Below are positions 1-8,455 of a stretch of DNA of 10,945 bases, one piece after another; positions within the stretch are counted from its first letter, which is position 1, and every line of letters begins with the position of its first letter. The stretch is from JBEAOO01 sp041164825 (GTDB lineage: Bacteria > Pseudomonadota > Gammaproteobacteria > Burkholderiales > Burkholderiaceae_C), in NCBI GenBank assembly GCA_041164825.1, contig JBEAOO010000084.1, positions 1 through 10,945 of the forward strand, given 5' to 3'. Position numbers and translations under genes: made by a program. Under the pieces are notes generated by a model, which was given only the letters and a program-made list of their open reading frames with translations, did no database searches and was not told the origin of the DNA.

Positions 1-40
1 CGTGCGCGGCCACATCACCGCAGAGCCAGGGAGCCCCGTC

Positions 41-1111
41 ATGTCATCCATCCGCACCCACCGCTGGCGCCGCGTCAGCGCGCTGCTGCTGGCCGCAGCC
101 AGCCTCGTCGCTGCCGCCCCCGCGGCCCACGCCTCGCCCACCTGGGCCACTGATGTGGCCGGTGGCCAAGACCACCCGCTGCTGCAGCGCTTCAAAGACT
201 CCTGGCTCACGGCCTACCAACAGCAGGGCTTTGACGCCACCACCTTCCCCGGCAAGCTCGGCCTGGACTCGGGCAACAAGATGCGCGAGCCGGTTGAGGT
301 GGAGGGGCGCATCACGCGCTTGGTTTACTTCGCGCCGCTGGGCAAAACGCCGATCGAGGTGCAGCGCAACTACGAACAAGCGCTGGCCGCCGCAGGCTTC
401 AAAACCGTGGTGAGCTGCACGCCCAAAGTGCAACGTTGCGGTGACATGCGAGCCAGTTTCAGCACCCGCTACGACGCGCTCAAACAGGCCGATTTTTCCG
501 CCAACCGCGCGCGGTTCCCCGAAGGCTCGGCGCTCAACAAGGCCATGTACTACGCCAGCGGTGGCTCCAACACCATGGGCACCGAAGACATCTACTTCAC
601 CTACGGCACTTTGGCCAGCAACGGCAGCACCGTGCACGTGATGATCCACACCGGCAAGATCTACAGCAGCGACTTCGTGGGCAGCTACATCGAGATCGCC
701 GAGCCCGAGGCCATGACCACCGGGCAGGTGACGGTGAACGCCGATGCCATCCAGGCCGGCCTGCAGGCCGACGGCAAAATCGCGTTCTACGGCATCTACT
801 TCGACACCGGCAAGGCAGACGTCAAACCCGAGTCCAAAGCGCAGCTCGACGAGATCGCCAAGCTGCTGAAGGCGCAACCGTCGTTGAAACCCATCTTGGT
901 CGGCCACACCGACAACCAAGGCGCGCTCGACGCCAACCTCACGCTCTCGCAACAACGCGCGCAGGCCGTGGCCGAGGCCTTGGCCAAGGGCTATGCCGTT
1001 GACGCCAAACGCTTGAGCGCGCGCGGCGTGGCCAGCTTGGCACCGGTGGCGGCCAACACCGCTGAAGCAGGACGCGCCAAGAACCGGCGGGTGGAGTTGG
1101 TGCTGCCCTGA
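41..1111 (+). CDS. Exported DUF4892-OmpA family envelope protein
   Basis: Predicted 356-residue exported protein, probably outer-membrane associated and peptidoglycan binding. Seen: residues 1-31 form a signal peptide with an Arg-rich start, an Ala/Leu core and a likely cut after AHA. Residues about 42-225 match my memory of the DUF4892 domain, with a DHPLLQRF start and a Cys126/Cys133 pair that could form a disulfide. Residues about 246-356 are a C-terminal OmpA domain with the GHTDNQGALDANLTLSQQRA block. Asp291 and Arg306 have the same spacing as the E. coli OmpA residues that bind diaminopimelate, and the domain ends in NRRVEL. The ATG at 41 was chosen over the in-frame GTG at 2 because AGGGAG lies about 7 bases before it and the signal peptide starts there. 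It converges with the esterase gene after a 21-base gap. The OmpA domain is certain; the role of the N-terminal domain is unknown. Confidence 0.9.
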   Translation: MSSIRTHRWRRVSALLLAAASLVAAAPAAHASPTWATDVAGGQDHPLLQRFKDSWLTAYQQQGFDATTFPGKLGLDSGNKMREPVEVEGRITRLVYFAPLGKTPIEVQRNYEQALAAAGFKTVVSCTPKVQRCGDMRASFSTRYDALKQADFSANRARFPEGSALNKAMYYASGGSNTMGTEDIYFTYGTLASNGSTVHVMIHTGKIYSSDFVGSYIEIAEPEAMTTGQVTVNADAIQAGLQADGKIAFYGIYFDTGKADVKPESKAQLDEIAKLLKAQPSLKPILVGHTDNQGALDANLTLSQQRAQAVAEALAKGYAVDAKRLSARGVASLAPVAANTAEAGRAKNRRVELVLP

Positions 1112-1137
1112 AGCGCGCCTGGCTCGCGCCGTTCAGG
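1107..1137. terminator. Dyad overlapping two convergent stop codons
   Basis: CCTGAA (1107-1112) pairs with TTCAGG (1132-1137), and after a 2x2 internal mismatch GCGC (1115-1118) pairs with GCGC (1126-1129). Each outer arm contains the TGA stop of one of the two convergent genes. It could act as a bidirectional terminator, but neither strand has a T tract, so this is only a possibility. Confidence 0.35.
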
Positions 1138-2170
1138 CCTCGGCTCGGAACTGCTGGGCCGCAAAGGCCCAGGCCATGCGCGAGGCATCGGGCCCTTGGC
1201 CGTCGCTGAAGGGCAGGCTGGCCGCGCCGCCGCTCCAGGCATGGGCCAAACGGCTCACGGTCACCAGCGTGGCCACCGCGCTGCGTCCACGTTTGAAATC
1301 GGTGACCGTCATCGCATGGCGCTGGCCCCGTTGCACGCGGCGCGATGCGCCTGCCCGCGCACCTGCCGCACCCGCCCAAGCCTGCACGGCGGCCTCGCCG
1401 TTGTGAGGCGAGACCACGATGTCGGCGTCGCCATGGATCACCAGCAGTGGCGGCCAGGTGGCCTCCATCGTGCTGGGCGTGGCCGGCAGCGGCAACGTGG
1501 CGCGGTGGCCGTGCATGGCGCCCAGTGCCGACAAGGTCGAGTGCGCCGTGCCCGGCGGGATGCCCGAATGCATCACCACCGCCTTGAAGCGGCCCGGGTG
1601 ACGCGTCACCAGCAGCGCTGCCATGCTGGCACCGGCCGACAGGCCCGTGATCGCCACCCGCGCCTTGTCCACCGGGTGCAGCAGGCAGACCTGATCGATC
1701 GCCGCCATGATCAGCGCCGCCTCGCCATCGGCTTGGCCAGTGCGTGTGCTGAACCAGTTCCAGCACCCCTGGGCGTTCGAGAGCCGGTCTTGTTCGGGGT
1801 AGAGCACCAGAAAGCGCTCGCGCTGGGCGATGCGGTTCATGCGTGTGCTGGCCGCAAAACTGTTGGCGTCCTGGCCACAGCCATGCAGCATCACCATCAC
1901 CATCAGCGGCAAGCGCTCGCCGATCTTGACGCCCGGAGGCCGGTAGAGCCGGAAGCGCCGGGCGCCTGCCGCGCCCATCGCGACGCCGGGTATCCACGCC
2001 CCCGCCCCCGGTGGCGGTGTGCGCTTGGCCACCATCGGCTTGAGCGCCTTCACGAGCACGCGCTGACCCGAGTCGGTGGCCAGGCGCGTCATGGCCCTGA
2101 CGCCACGCACCCAGCCCTTGGCCCAGGCGGATGAGGCTGGCTTGCGCGTTCGCTTTGTCATGCGGACCAT
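1133..2170 (-). CDS. PHB depolymerase-family esterase (LpqC-like alpha/beta hydrolase)
   Basis: Predicted serine esterase of the PHB-depolymerase/LpqC/feruloyl-esterase-like family, likely cleaving ester bonds in polyhydroxyalkanoate, oligomers or other acyl esters. Numbered from the ATG at 2161: the oxyanion motif LHGCGQ is at about 92-97, the nucleophile elbow GLSAG at 173-177 gives Ser175, the acid is Asp247 in HGDAD, and the base is His307 in AHAWSGG. A CWNWF motif near 133-137 is also typical of the family. Two ATGs (2170 and 2161) are possible, giving 345 or 342 residues, and neither has a strong ribosome binding site. The N-terminus is basic, without a clear signal peptide or lipobox, so a cytoplasmic location (as for intracellular PHB turnover or other esters) is more likely than secretion. 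It follows the MazG-PIN gene by 110 bases on the same strand and may share its transcript. The substrate cannot be told from sequence. Confidence 0.88.
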   Translation of the reverse strand: MVRMTKRTRKPASSAWAKGWVRGVRAMTRLATDSGQRVLVKALKPMVAKRTPPPGAGAWIPGVAMGAAGARRFRLYRPPGVKIGERLPLMVMVMLHGCGQDANSFAASTRMNRIAQRERFLVLYPEQDRLSNAQGCWNWFSTRTGQADGEAALIMAAIDQVCLLHPVDKARVAITGLSAGASMAALLVTRHPGRFKAVVMHSGIPPGTAHSTLSALGAMHGHRATLPLPATPSTMEATWPPLLVIHGDADIVVSPHNGEAAVQAWAGAAGARAGASRRVQRGQRHAMTVTDFKRGRSAVATLVTVSRLAHAWSGGAASLPFSDGQGPDASRMAWAFAAQQFRAEA

Positions 2171-2280
2171 TCTGGGGCTGCACTGTGAAGTTGCGCGCGC
2201 GGCGGGCTTGGGCCCTGCGCGACGAACAGGATCCCCTCCCGAGCCGTGCACCCCGCGGACGGTGCCGCGCTGCACGCGGG

Positions 2281-3594
2281 CTAAGGCGTCTTGGCCTCAG
2301 CGCTCGGGGGCGTCTCGAATGCGGGGTAGCTCACCGTGTTCTCTGCCCCGATCACCGCCACGCCGGCGGCCATCAGGTTCTGGATGGCGACGTCGATCGA
2401 GTGGTCCCCCAGTTCTGTGTTCAGGAGGGACTTCAGCAGGCGTCGCAATGAATCCGCTTTCGTGGGGCGCTGGGTGCCCATCTTGCGGAGGCTGTCGGTG
2501 ATCTTTTTGGTCGGGTTGATGTTGACCGTGATCGACCGTGCAGGGGGTGGCGTTGCGGGCACCCGGGCCGTGTTGCCAGCGGTGCCGGCAGCCGCTTGGC
2601 CCGCTGCCTTCGCCACTGCCTGCTTGGCTGGGCTGACCTTCTTGCTCGGCGTCGCTGGGGTCGGCGCTCGCTTCTTCGCTGCCGGTGCGGACACGCCCTT
2701 TGGGGGCGGGGATGTCTTCGCAGTGACTTTCTGAGGCTGGGCCTGCTTGGATGGTGGCTTGGCTGTTGGTTTGGCCGCGAGCTTCGCAACTGGCTTGGCT
2801 GGGGGCTTGGCTGCGGGCTGGGCCGCGACGGACTTCTTGGCGGGTACCTTGGGCGCCGCCGCCTTCTTCTTCGCTGGCGCCTGCTTGGCGGCGGGTTGAG
2901 GCGCACCATGCGCTTGCCGACGCACCTCGAACCCCAAGGCTTTGGCGTGTGCCAGCATGGGCTCATAGCCCTTGTCGTTGGCTACCACCACCATCGGTGA
3001 TTTGGCGTTGCGGGAGGCGATGTAGCCCATGTAGAAAGACAGGTGGAAGTCCAGCGCGTTTTTTCCGGTCTGACTGATCGGCACCGCCGTGACCTGGGTG
3101 CCGAAGGATGCAAAACGTTGCGAGACATCGCGCTGATGTGGGCCGTGGAAGACCCACACCTGGCTCGCCTTCGGGACCAGCGCGCGCAGCTCGATGTCGC
3201 TGGGCTGAACGTTCTCATAGTCGAGCAAGACATGGGTGCCGGGCACCGATGCCTGGGCGGGCGAGGCGCGCGTGATCTGCCTCTTGGCGGGGTGTTTCAC
3301 CGCGTTGCGTGCCATCTTGTCCCGTACCGCGTGTTCGAGATGGATGCCGCTGTGGTCGGCCAGTTGCAGCAGGTAGAGCAACACGTCGGCCACCTCTTCC
3401 CCGATGCGTTGTTGGGTGAGCTCACTGTGCATGGCCGGCAAGGACTCTTCCGGCGTCATCCACTGGAACACCTCGGCCAGCTCTGCTGCCTCGACCATCA
3501 ACGCCGTGCTCAGGTTCTTTGGCGTGTGGAACGGCTGCCAGTCGCGTTCCGCGGCGAAGTGGCGCAGCTCTGCCTGCAATTCGATCAGGTTCAT
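2281..3594 (-). CDS. MazG-like pyrophosphohydrolase / PIN-NYN-like nuclease fusion with Lys-Ala-Pro-rich tail
   Basis: A single 437-residue frame with four parts. Residues 1-105 are a MazG-like nucleotide pyrophosphohydrolase of the small all-alpha type (NLSTALMVEAAELAEVFQW). Its metal-binding acids are Glu35, Glu38 and Glu41, then Glu67 and Asp70 in EEVADVLLY. Such proteins hydrolyse (d)NTPs to monophosphates and pyrophosphate. Residues about 119-226 are a PIN/NYN-like fold starting HVLLDYENVQ, with candidate catalytic Asp125, Asp182 (NALDFH) and Asp207 (ANDKGYE), so likely a metal-dependent ribonuclease. Residues about 230-350 are low-complexity Lys/Ala/Pro repeats resembling AlgP or histone-H1-like tails, probably disordered and nucleic-acid binding. 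Residues about 367-423 (RKMGTQRPTKADSLRRLLKS onward) are a small domain that I recall at the C-terminus of stand-alone bacterial proteins of this PIN group. The ATG at 3594 has AGGGAG about 8 bases upstream and starts at the usual MazG-like N-terminus. Catalytic residues of both enzymes are kept. The combined function is unknown. Confidence 0.85.
   Translation of the reverse strand: MNLIELQAELRHFAAERDWQPFHTPKNLSTALMVEAAELAEVFQWMTPEESLPAMHSELTQQRIGEEVADVLLYLLQLADHSGIHLEHAVRDKMARNAVKHPAKRQITRASPAQASVPGTHVLLDYENVQPSDIELRALVPKASQVWVFHGPHQRDVSQRFASFGTQVTAVPISQTGKNALDFHLSFYMGYIASRNAKSPMVVVANDKGYEPMLAHAKALGFEVRRQAHGAPQPAAKQAPAKKKAAAPKVPAKKSVAAQPAAKPPAKPVAKLAAKPTAKPPSKQAQPQKVTAKTSPPPKGVSAPAAKKRAPTPATPSKKVSPAKQAVAKAAGQAAAGTAGNTARVPATPPPARSITVNINPTKKITDSLRKMGTQRPTKADSLRRLLKSLLNTELGDHSIDVAIQNLMAAGVAVIGAENTVSYPAFETPPSAEAKTP
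2483..2905 (-). repeat. Degenerate Lys-Ala-Pro codon repeats inside the MazG-PIN gene
   Basis: This part of the gene encodes many short units such as AAKP, PAKP and PAKK, written in the DNA as recurring GGCTTGGC-like strings on the plus strand. It is coding, not intergenic. Slippage between such units could change the tail length between strains, which is an inference from the repeat character only. Confidence 0.6.
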
Positions 3595-3696
3595 GTTCGC
3601 TTCTCCCTCTGTCTTTTGCAGTGATCTTGCCATGGCGGGCTGATCCACCTGGGGCATGCCGCAGTGTGTGCCCATCGCCGTGCTGTGCGGCGAGAC

Positions 3697-3725
3697 AAAG
3701 AAAAAGGGCACCTTGCGGTGCCCTT
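3697..3725 (-). terminator. Intrinsic terminator of the efflux operon
   Basis: Read on the minus strand, AAGGGCACC pairs perfectly with GGTGCCCTT around a GCAA tetraloop (GNRA type), followed by a T-rich tract TTTTTCTTTG. It starts about 34 bases after the stop codon of the outer-membrane factor gene and so closes the three-gene efflux operon, separating it from the MazG-PIN gene that continues on the same strand. Confidence 0.88.
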
Positions 3726-3758
3726 CGGGTGTGGCTGTTGCAGCGAACCTGCAGCGGC

Positions 3759-5255
3759 TCAGCGCGCTGCCGTCTTGCCGTCGCCTGCCTCAGCCGGCCA
3801 GCCGCCCAGCGCCTTGTAGAGCGCCAAGCGGTTTTGCAGTTCGGCCAGGCGGGTCTGGATCACGGCCTGCTCGGTGGCGTAGAGCGAGCGTTGGCTGTCG
3901 AGCAGGTCGAGCGCGCTGGCGGCGCCGCTGTCGTAACGCAGGCGGGTCAGGCGGTCGCGGTCGCGCTCGGCGCTGAGTTGGTCGCGCAGCGCGCCGAGTT
4001 GCACGGTCCAGGTGTTGAGGCCGGCGATGCCGTCGGCCGCTTCTTTGAAGGCGGTTTGCAGCGCCTTTTCGTAGCTGGCCACGGCGATGTCGCGGCTGAC
4101 CTTGGCGACCTCGATGTTGGCCTGGTTGCGGCCGCTGTCGAAGATCGCCATCGTCGCCTGCGCGCCCAGCGTCCAGGCCAGGCTGCCGGCGTTGAGCAAC
4201 GTCGACAAATCGCTGCTGGCCAGGCCGCCGCTGGTGCTCAGCGCAATGCGCGGGAACAGTGCGGCGCGGGCGGCACTCACGCTGGCATCGGCCGCGGCCA
4301 GTTGTTGCTCGGCGGCGATCACGTCGGGGCGCTGCAGCAGCACGTCGGACTTCGCGGCCGGTTGCAACTCGCTCAACCACGCTTGGTTGAGCAGGGCCGA
4401 GCTCGTGGCCGTGCTGTTGGTGGTGGCCGCTGCGCGCACGGGCAACAAGGCCGCGGGCACTGCTTCGCCAATCAACAGCGCGAGCGCGTTTTCGTCGAGC
4501 TGGCGTTGGCGCTCCTGCTGCGCCAGGGCGGCGCGGCTTTGTGCCACCAGGGCCTGCGTGGCACGCAGCTCGGGGTCGGCCACCGCGCCCACCTTGGCGC
4601 GCAGCGTGGTGAGCTTGAGCGTGTCGAGGCGGGTGCTGAGTGTGCGTTGCGAGAGCGCGAGCAACTCGTCGTCGGCCACCAAGCTGAGGTGGGCCGCCAC
4701 CACGGCCGTCACCACCGTCAACTCGGCGGCGCGGCGGTTGGCCAGGGTGGCGCCGAGTTGCGCGGCGGTGGCGGCGTTGGCGCTTTTGACGCGGCCCCAC
4801 AGGTCGGCTTCATAAGCGGTGATGCTCAGGCCGGCGGTGAAGCTGTTGGACAGCCCGCCGCTGTTGTTGGGCGAGCGCGTGCCGCCCAGCACGGCATTGA
4901 CCGTGGGCCAGCGGTCGGCTTCGCCAACGCGCAGTTGCGCGCGGGCTTTGTCGACGTTGAGCGCGGCCACCTGCAGGTCGCGGTTGTGGGCCAGCGCCAG
5001 GCGCACCAGCTCGCGGGCCTGCGGGCTTTGCACCAGCGTGGGCCAGTCAGAGGCCAAGGCGGCAGACGCCGTGGCGCCGGCAGCGGGCGAGGGCAGGGCG
5101 CTCGGGATGACCGAGGGATCGGGCCGGCGGCCGGCGTCTTTGGACGCAGCGCCGCCGAGGCTGGCGCAACCCGCGAGCACCAGGGCGGCGCACAAGGCCG
5201 CCAAACGGGCCGCCTGGGGCGGCACCGTGTTTGCAAGAGAAGTCATGGCGTTCAT
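3759..5255 (-). CDS. Outer-membrane factor lipoprotein of RND efflux pump (NodT/OprM family)
   Basis: TolC-superfamily outer-membrane channel of 498 residues that would carry substrates from the RND pump out of the cell. The N-terminus is a lipoprotein signal with lipobox LAGC and acylated Cys30, as in the NodT/OprM branch rather than TolC itself. Two OEP repeats follow, at about residues 78-265 and 290-475, each rich in long helical segments (for example LVRLALAHNRDLQVAALNVD near residue 83 and YEKALQTAFKEAADGIAGLN in the second repeat). The length is usual for the family. The start at 5255 lies 10 bases after the permease stop. An alternative ATG is at 5246, and neither has a strong ribosome binding site, which suggests translational coupling. 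It is the last gene of the operon, just before the terminator. OprM, AdeK, TtgC or OprB-like names cannot be separated without a tree. Confidence 0.93.
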   Translation of the reverse strand: MNAMTSLANTVPPQAARLAALCAALVLAGCASLGGAASKDAGRRPDPSVIPSALPSPAAGATASAALASDWPTLVQSPQARELVRLALAHNRDLQVAALNVDKARAQLRVGEADRWPTVNAVLGGTRSPNNSGGLSNSFTAGLSITAYEADLWGRVKSANAATAAQLGATLANRRAAELTVVTAVVAAHLSLVADDELLALSQRTLSTRLDTLKLTTLRAKVGAVADPELRATQALVAQSRAALAQQERQRQLDENALALLIGEAVPAALLPVRAAATTNSTATSSALLNQAWLSELQPAAKSDVLLQRPDVIAAEQQLAAADASVSAARAALFPRIALSTSGGLASSDLSTLLNAGSLAWTLGAQATMAIFDSGRNQANIEVAKVSRDIAVASYEKALQTAFKEAADGIAGLNTWTVQLGALRDQLSAERDRDRLTRLRYDSGAASALDLLDSQRSLYATEQAVIQTRLAELQNRLALYKALGGWPAEAGDGKTAAR

Positions 5256-5265
5256 GGTGGACTGA

Positions 5266-8200
5266 TCAACGGTCGTTGAGGTGGGCGTCGGCGGCGACTT
5301 GGTCGGTGGCAGCACTCGACAACGGCGTGCCGTGCGGCACCCCATGGCCGCCCTTGAAGATGCGCCGGATCACCACGTAAAACACGGGCACCAGGAACAC
5401 CGCGAGCACGGTGGCGGTGATCATGCCGCCCATCACGCCGGTACCGATGGCGCGTTGGCTGGCCGAGCCGGCACCGCTGGAAATCGCCAGCGGCAGCACA
5501 CCCAGGATGAACGCGAACGAGGTCATGATGATCGGGCGGAAGCGCAGGTGGCAGGCCTCCAGCGTGGCCTCCAGCAGGCCCTTGCCTTCGGCTTGCAGGT
5601 CCTTCGCAAACTCGATGATCAGGATGGCGTTTTTCGCGGACAGGCCAATGATGGTGATCAGGCCGACCTTGAAGTACACGTCGTTGGGCATGCCGCGCAG
5701 CCACACGCCGCTGAGTGCGCCCAAGATGCCCAAGGGCACCACCAGCAGCACGGCGACCGGGATGCTCCAGCTCTCGTACAGCGCCGACAGGCACAAGAAC
5801 ACCGCCAGCATCGAGAACGCCAGCAGGATGGTGGCTTGCGAGCCCGAGAGCTTTTCTTCGCGCGACTGGCCGGTCCACTCGAAGCCGAAGCCCGGGGGCA
5901 GTTGGCCGGCGAGTTTTTCCATCTCAAGCATGGCGTCACCGGTGCTGGCGCCGGCGGCGGCGTCACCGCTGATCTTCATCGCGGGGTAGCCGTTGTAGCG
6001 CACGGTCTGGATCGGCCCGGTCACCCAGCGCGTGGTGGCAAAGGCCGACAGTGGCACCTGCTGGCCCTTGGCATTGGGAACATAGAGCTTGAGCAGGTCT
6101 TCCGGCTGGGCGCGGGCGCCCGCTTCGGCTTGCACCACCACCCGTTGCAGACGGCCCTGGTTGGGGAAGTCGTTCACATAGCTGGAGCCAAAGGCGGTGG
6201 ACAGCACCGAGCCGATGGTGTCGTACGACACGCCCAGTGCCGCAGCGCGTTCGCGGTCGATGTCGAGCTGCACTTGTGGGGCGTCTTCCAGGCCGTCAGG
6301 GCGCACGCCTTGCAGCACCTTGCTTTGCGAGGCCATGCCCAGCAGCTGGTTGCGCGCGGCCAGCAGGGCTTCGTGGCCCTGGCCGGTGCGGTCTTGCAGG
6401 CGGAAGGTGAAGCCGGTGGCGTTGCCCAGCTCGGGGATCGGCGGCGGCGAGAGCGGGAAGATGAAGGCATCGCGGATGCCCATCAGCGCCCCAAACGCGC
6501 GGCCGGCCAGCGCTTGCGCGCTGTGCTCGGGGCCCTTGCGTTCGTCCCAGTCTTTGAGCGGCACGAAGGCGAGTGCCGCGTTTTGGCCTGAGCCCGAGAA
6601 GCTGAAGCCCAGCACGCCGACGACCTTGTCGACCTCTGGTTGCTTCAAGAAGAAGCCTTCGACCTGCTGCATCACCGCTTCGGTGCGGCTGAGCGTGGCG
6701 CCCGGCGGCAACTGCACATTGACGACGAGGTAACCCTGGTCTTCGTTGGGCAAGAAGGAGGTGGGCAGCTTGGTGTACATCAGGCCCACGGCGGCCAAGA
6801 TGGCGGCGTAGATCACCAGGTAGCGGCCAGCCTTGCGGATGATGCGGGCCACCAGGCCTTCATAACCGTGGGTGGTGCGCTTGAAGCCGCGGTTGAAGGC
6901 GCCGAAGAAGCCCTTCTTCTCGTGGTGGCCGGGGGCGATGGGCTTGAGCAGCGTGGCGCACAAGGCCGGCGTGAGCGACAGTGCCATGAGTGCTGAGAAC
7001 AGCATCGAGGCCACCATCGACAGCGAGAACTGGCGGTAGATGTTGCCCACCGAGCCGGCAAAAAACGCCATCGGCACAAACACGCTGACCAGCACCACGG
7101 TGATGCCGATGATGGCGCCCGTGATCTGGCCCATGGCCTTGCGTGTGGCTTCGACCGGGCCCAGGCCCTCTTCGGCCATGATGCGCTCGACGTTTTCTAC
7201 CACCACGATCGCATCGTCCACCAAGATGCCGATGGCCAGCACCATGCCGAACAGCGTCAGCACGTTGATCGAGAAGCCCAGGGCCAGCATCACGGCAAAG
7301 GTGCCGGTGAGTGCCACCGGCACGACGATGGTCGGGATCAGCGTGTAGCGGATGTTCTGCAAGAACAGCAGCATCACCACAAACACCAGCGCGATCGCTT
7401 CGAACAGGGTCTTGATCACTTCCTCGATCGAGATCTTGACGAAGCGCGAGCTGTCGTAGGGCACGTCGTAGCTCACGCCTTCGGGCATGAAGGCCTTGAG
7501 CTGCTCCAGGCGCGCTTTGATGGCGGTGGCCGTGGCCAGCGCGTTGCCGCTGGGGGCCAGCTGCACACCGATGCCGGTGGCGGTGACGCCGTTCAGGCGC
7601 GAGGAGCTGGCGTAGGTTTGTGCGCCGAGCTCGATGCGAGCCACGTCCTTGAGGCGCACGCTGGAGCCATCGGTGTTGGCGCGCAGCACGATGTTGCCAA
7701 ACTGGGCCACGCTCGTGAGCTGGCCGCTGACGGTGACGGTGGCGTACTGGGTTTGCGATGCGGGGTTGGGCAAGCCGCCCACCGAGCCGGCCGAGATCTG
7801 CAGGTTTTGCGCACGGATGGCGGCGTTGACGTCGGCCGTGGTGAGGCCCAAGCCCACGAGCTTGGCGGGGTCGATCCACACGCGCATGGCGCGCTCGGTG
7901 CCAAACAGCTGGGCTTGGCCGACGCCAGGCACACGCAGCAGCTCGGGCACGACGTTGCGCGCGGCGTAGTCGCCCAAGGCCACCGGGTCGTAGGCCGGGT
8001 TCTTGGACGTCATCATCACGAACAGCAAGAAGTTCGCACGCGTCTTGTCCACGCGCACCCCTTGCTGGGTCACGGCCGCAGGCAGGCGCGGGGTGGCGCG
8101 GCTGAGGCGGTTTTGCACTTCAATCTGCGCGATCGAGACATCAGTGCCGGGTTCAAAGGTGGCGGTGATCTGGCCCGAGCCGTTGGCGTCGGCGCTCGAT

Positions 8201-8439
8201 TCCATGTAGATCAGGCCTGGCGCGCCATTGAGCTCTTGCTCAATGACGGCCAGCACGCTGTCTTCCAGCACCTGGGCCGAGGCGCCGGGGTAGGCGGTGT
8301 TGATGACGATCGATGGTGGCGCCACCGTGGGGTATTGCGCCACCGGCAACTTGGTGATGGCCGCACCCCCGATGACGAGGATGAACAGCGCGATCACCCA
8401 CGCAAAGATCGGGCGGTCGATGAAAAACTGGGAATTCAT
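5266..8439 (-). CDS. RND multidrug efflux permease, AcrB/MexB (HAE-1) type
   Basis: Inner-membrane proton/drug antiporter of 1057 residues, the full length of hydrophobe/amphiphile efflux (HAE-1) pumps. It starts with the classic MNSQFFIDRPIFAWVIALFI first membrane helix. The proton relay is intact: Asp408-Asp409 in ILVDDAIVVVENVERI (AcrB Asp407/408) and Lys936 in GLSAKNAIL (AcrB Lys940). Two large periplasmic loops (about residues 30-340 and 560-870) form the porter and docking domains. Phe and other hydrophobic residues occur where AcrB has its drug pocket. It begins 16 bases after the adaptor stop and ends 10 bases before the outer-membrane factor gene. Likely substrates are dyes, detergents, antibiotics, solvents or aromatic compounds, inferred from the AcrB, MexB, TtgB and BpeB relatives. 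Which of these is the true ortholog cannot be decided here, so no symbol is given. Confidence 0.97.
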   Translation of the reverse strand: MNSQFFIDRPIFAWVIALFILVIGGAAITKLPVAQYPTVAPPSIVINTAYPGASAQVLEDSVLAVIEQELNGAPGLIYMESSADANGSGQITATFEPGTDVSIAQIEVQNRLSRATPRLPAAVTQQGVRVDKTRANFLLFVMMTSKNPAYDPVALGDYAARNVVPELLRVPGVGQAQLFGTERAMRVWIDPAKLVGLGLTTADVNAAIRAQNLQISAGSVGGLPNPASQTQYATVTVSGQLTSVAQFGNIVLRANTDGSSVRLKDVARIELGAQTYASSSRLNGVTATGIGVQLAPSGNALATATAIKARLEQLKAFMPEGVSYDVPYDSSRFVKISIEEVIKTLFEAIALVFVVMLLFLQNIRYTLIPTIVVPVALTGTFAVMLALGFSINVLTLFGMVLAIGILVDDAIVVVENVERIMAEEGLGPVEATRKAMGQITGAIIGITVVLVSVFVPMAFFAGSVGNIYRQFSLSMVASMLFSALMALSLTPALCATLLKPIAPGHHEKKGFFGAFNRGFKRTTHGYEGLVARIIRKAGRYLVIYAAILAAVGLMYTKLPTSFLPNEDQGYLVVNVQLPPGATLSRTEAVMQQVEGFFLKQPEVDKVVGVLGFSFSGSGQNAALAFVPLKDWDERKGPEHSAQALAGRAFGALMGIRDAFIFPLSPPPIPELGNATGFTFRLQDRTGQGHEALLAARNQLLGMASQSKVLQGVRPDGLEDAPQVQLDIDRERAAALGVSYDTIGSVLSTAFGSSYVNDFPNQGRLQRVVVQAEAGARAQPEDLLKLYVPNAKGQQVPLSAFATTRWVTGPIQTVRYNGYPAMKISGDAAAGASTGDAMLEMEKLAGQLPPGFGFEWTGQSREEKLSGSQATILLAFSMLAVFLCLSALYESWSIPVAVLLVVPLGILGALSGVWLRGMPNDVYFKVGLITIIGLSAKNAILIIEFAKDLQAEGKGLLEATLEACHLRFRPIIMTSFAFILGVLPLAISSGAGSASQRAIGTGVMGGMITATVLAVFLVPVFYVVIRRIFKGGHGVPHGTPLSSAATDQVAADAHLNDR

Positions 8440-8455
8440 GATGGCGGTCGCTCGT

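Noticed and set aside
1887..1905. CATCACCATCACCATCA string resembling a His-tag or vector remnant
   Set aside because: On the coding minus strand it encodes the Met-Val-rich strand just before the LHGCGQ oxyanion motif of the esterase, a normal part of that fold.
1196..2134. 312-codon plus-strand open frame antisense to the esterase
   Set aside because: The minus-strand frame holds a full catalytic triad and family motifs; the plus-strand product has none.
2171..2280. Possible terminator between the MazG-PIN and esterase genes
   Set aside because: Only weak GC-rich pairing (GCAC with GTGC) and no T tract were seen, so no terminator is claimed and co-transcription stays possible.
3519..5279. 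586-codon plus-strand open frame over the outer-membrane factor gene
   Set aside because: It is antisense to a clear NodT/OprM-type gene. Its protein is Gly/Arg/Gln/His-rich without family features, as expected from the opposite strand of GC-rich coding DNA.
5281..6591. 436-codon plus-strand open frame antisense to the permease
   Set aside because: It is a shadow of the AcrB-type gene, rich in His, Gly and Gln, with no domain.
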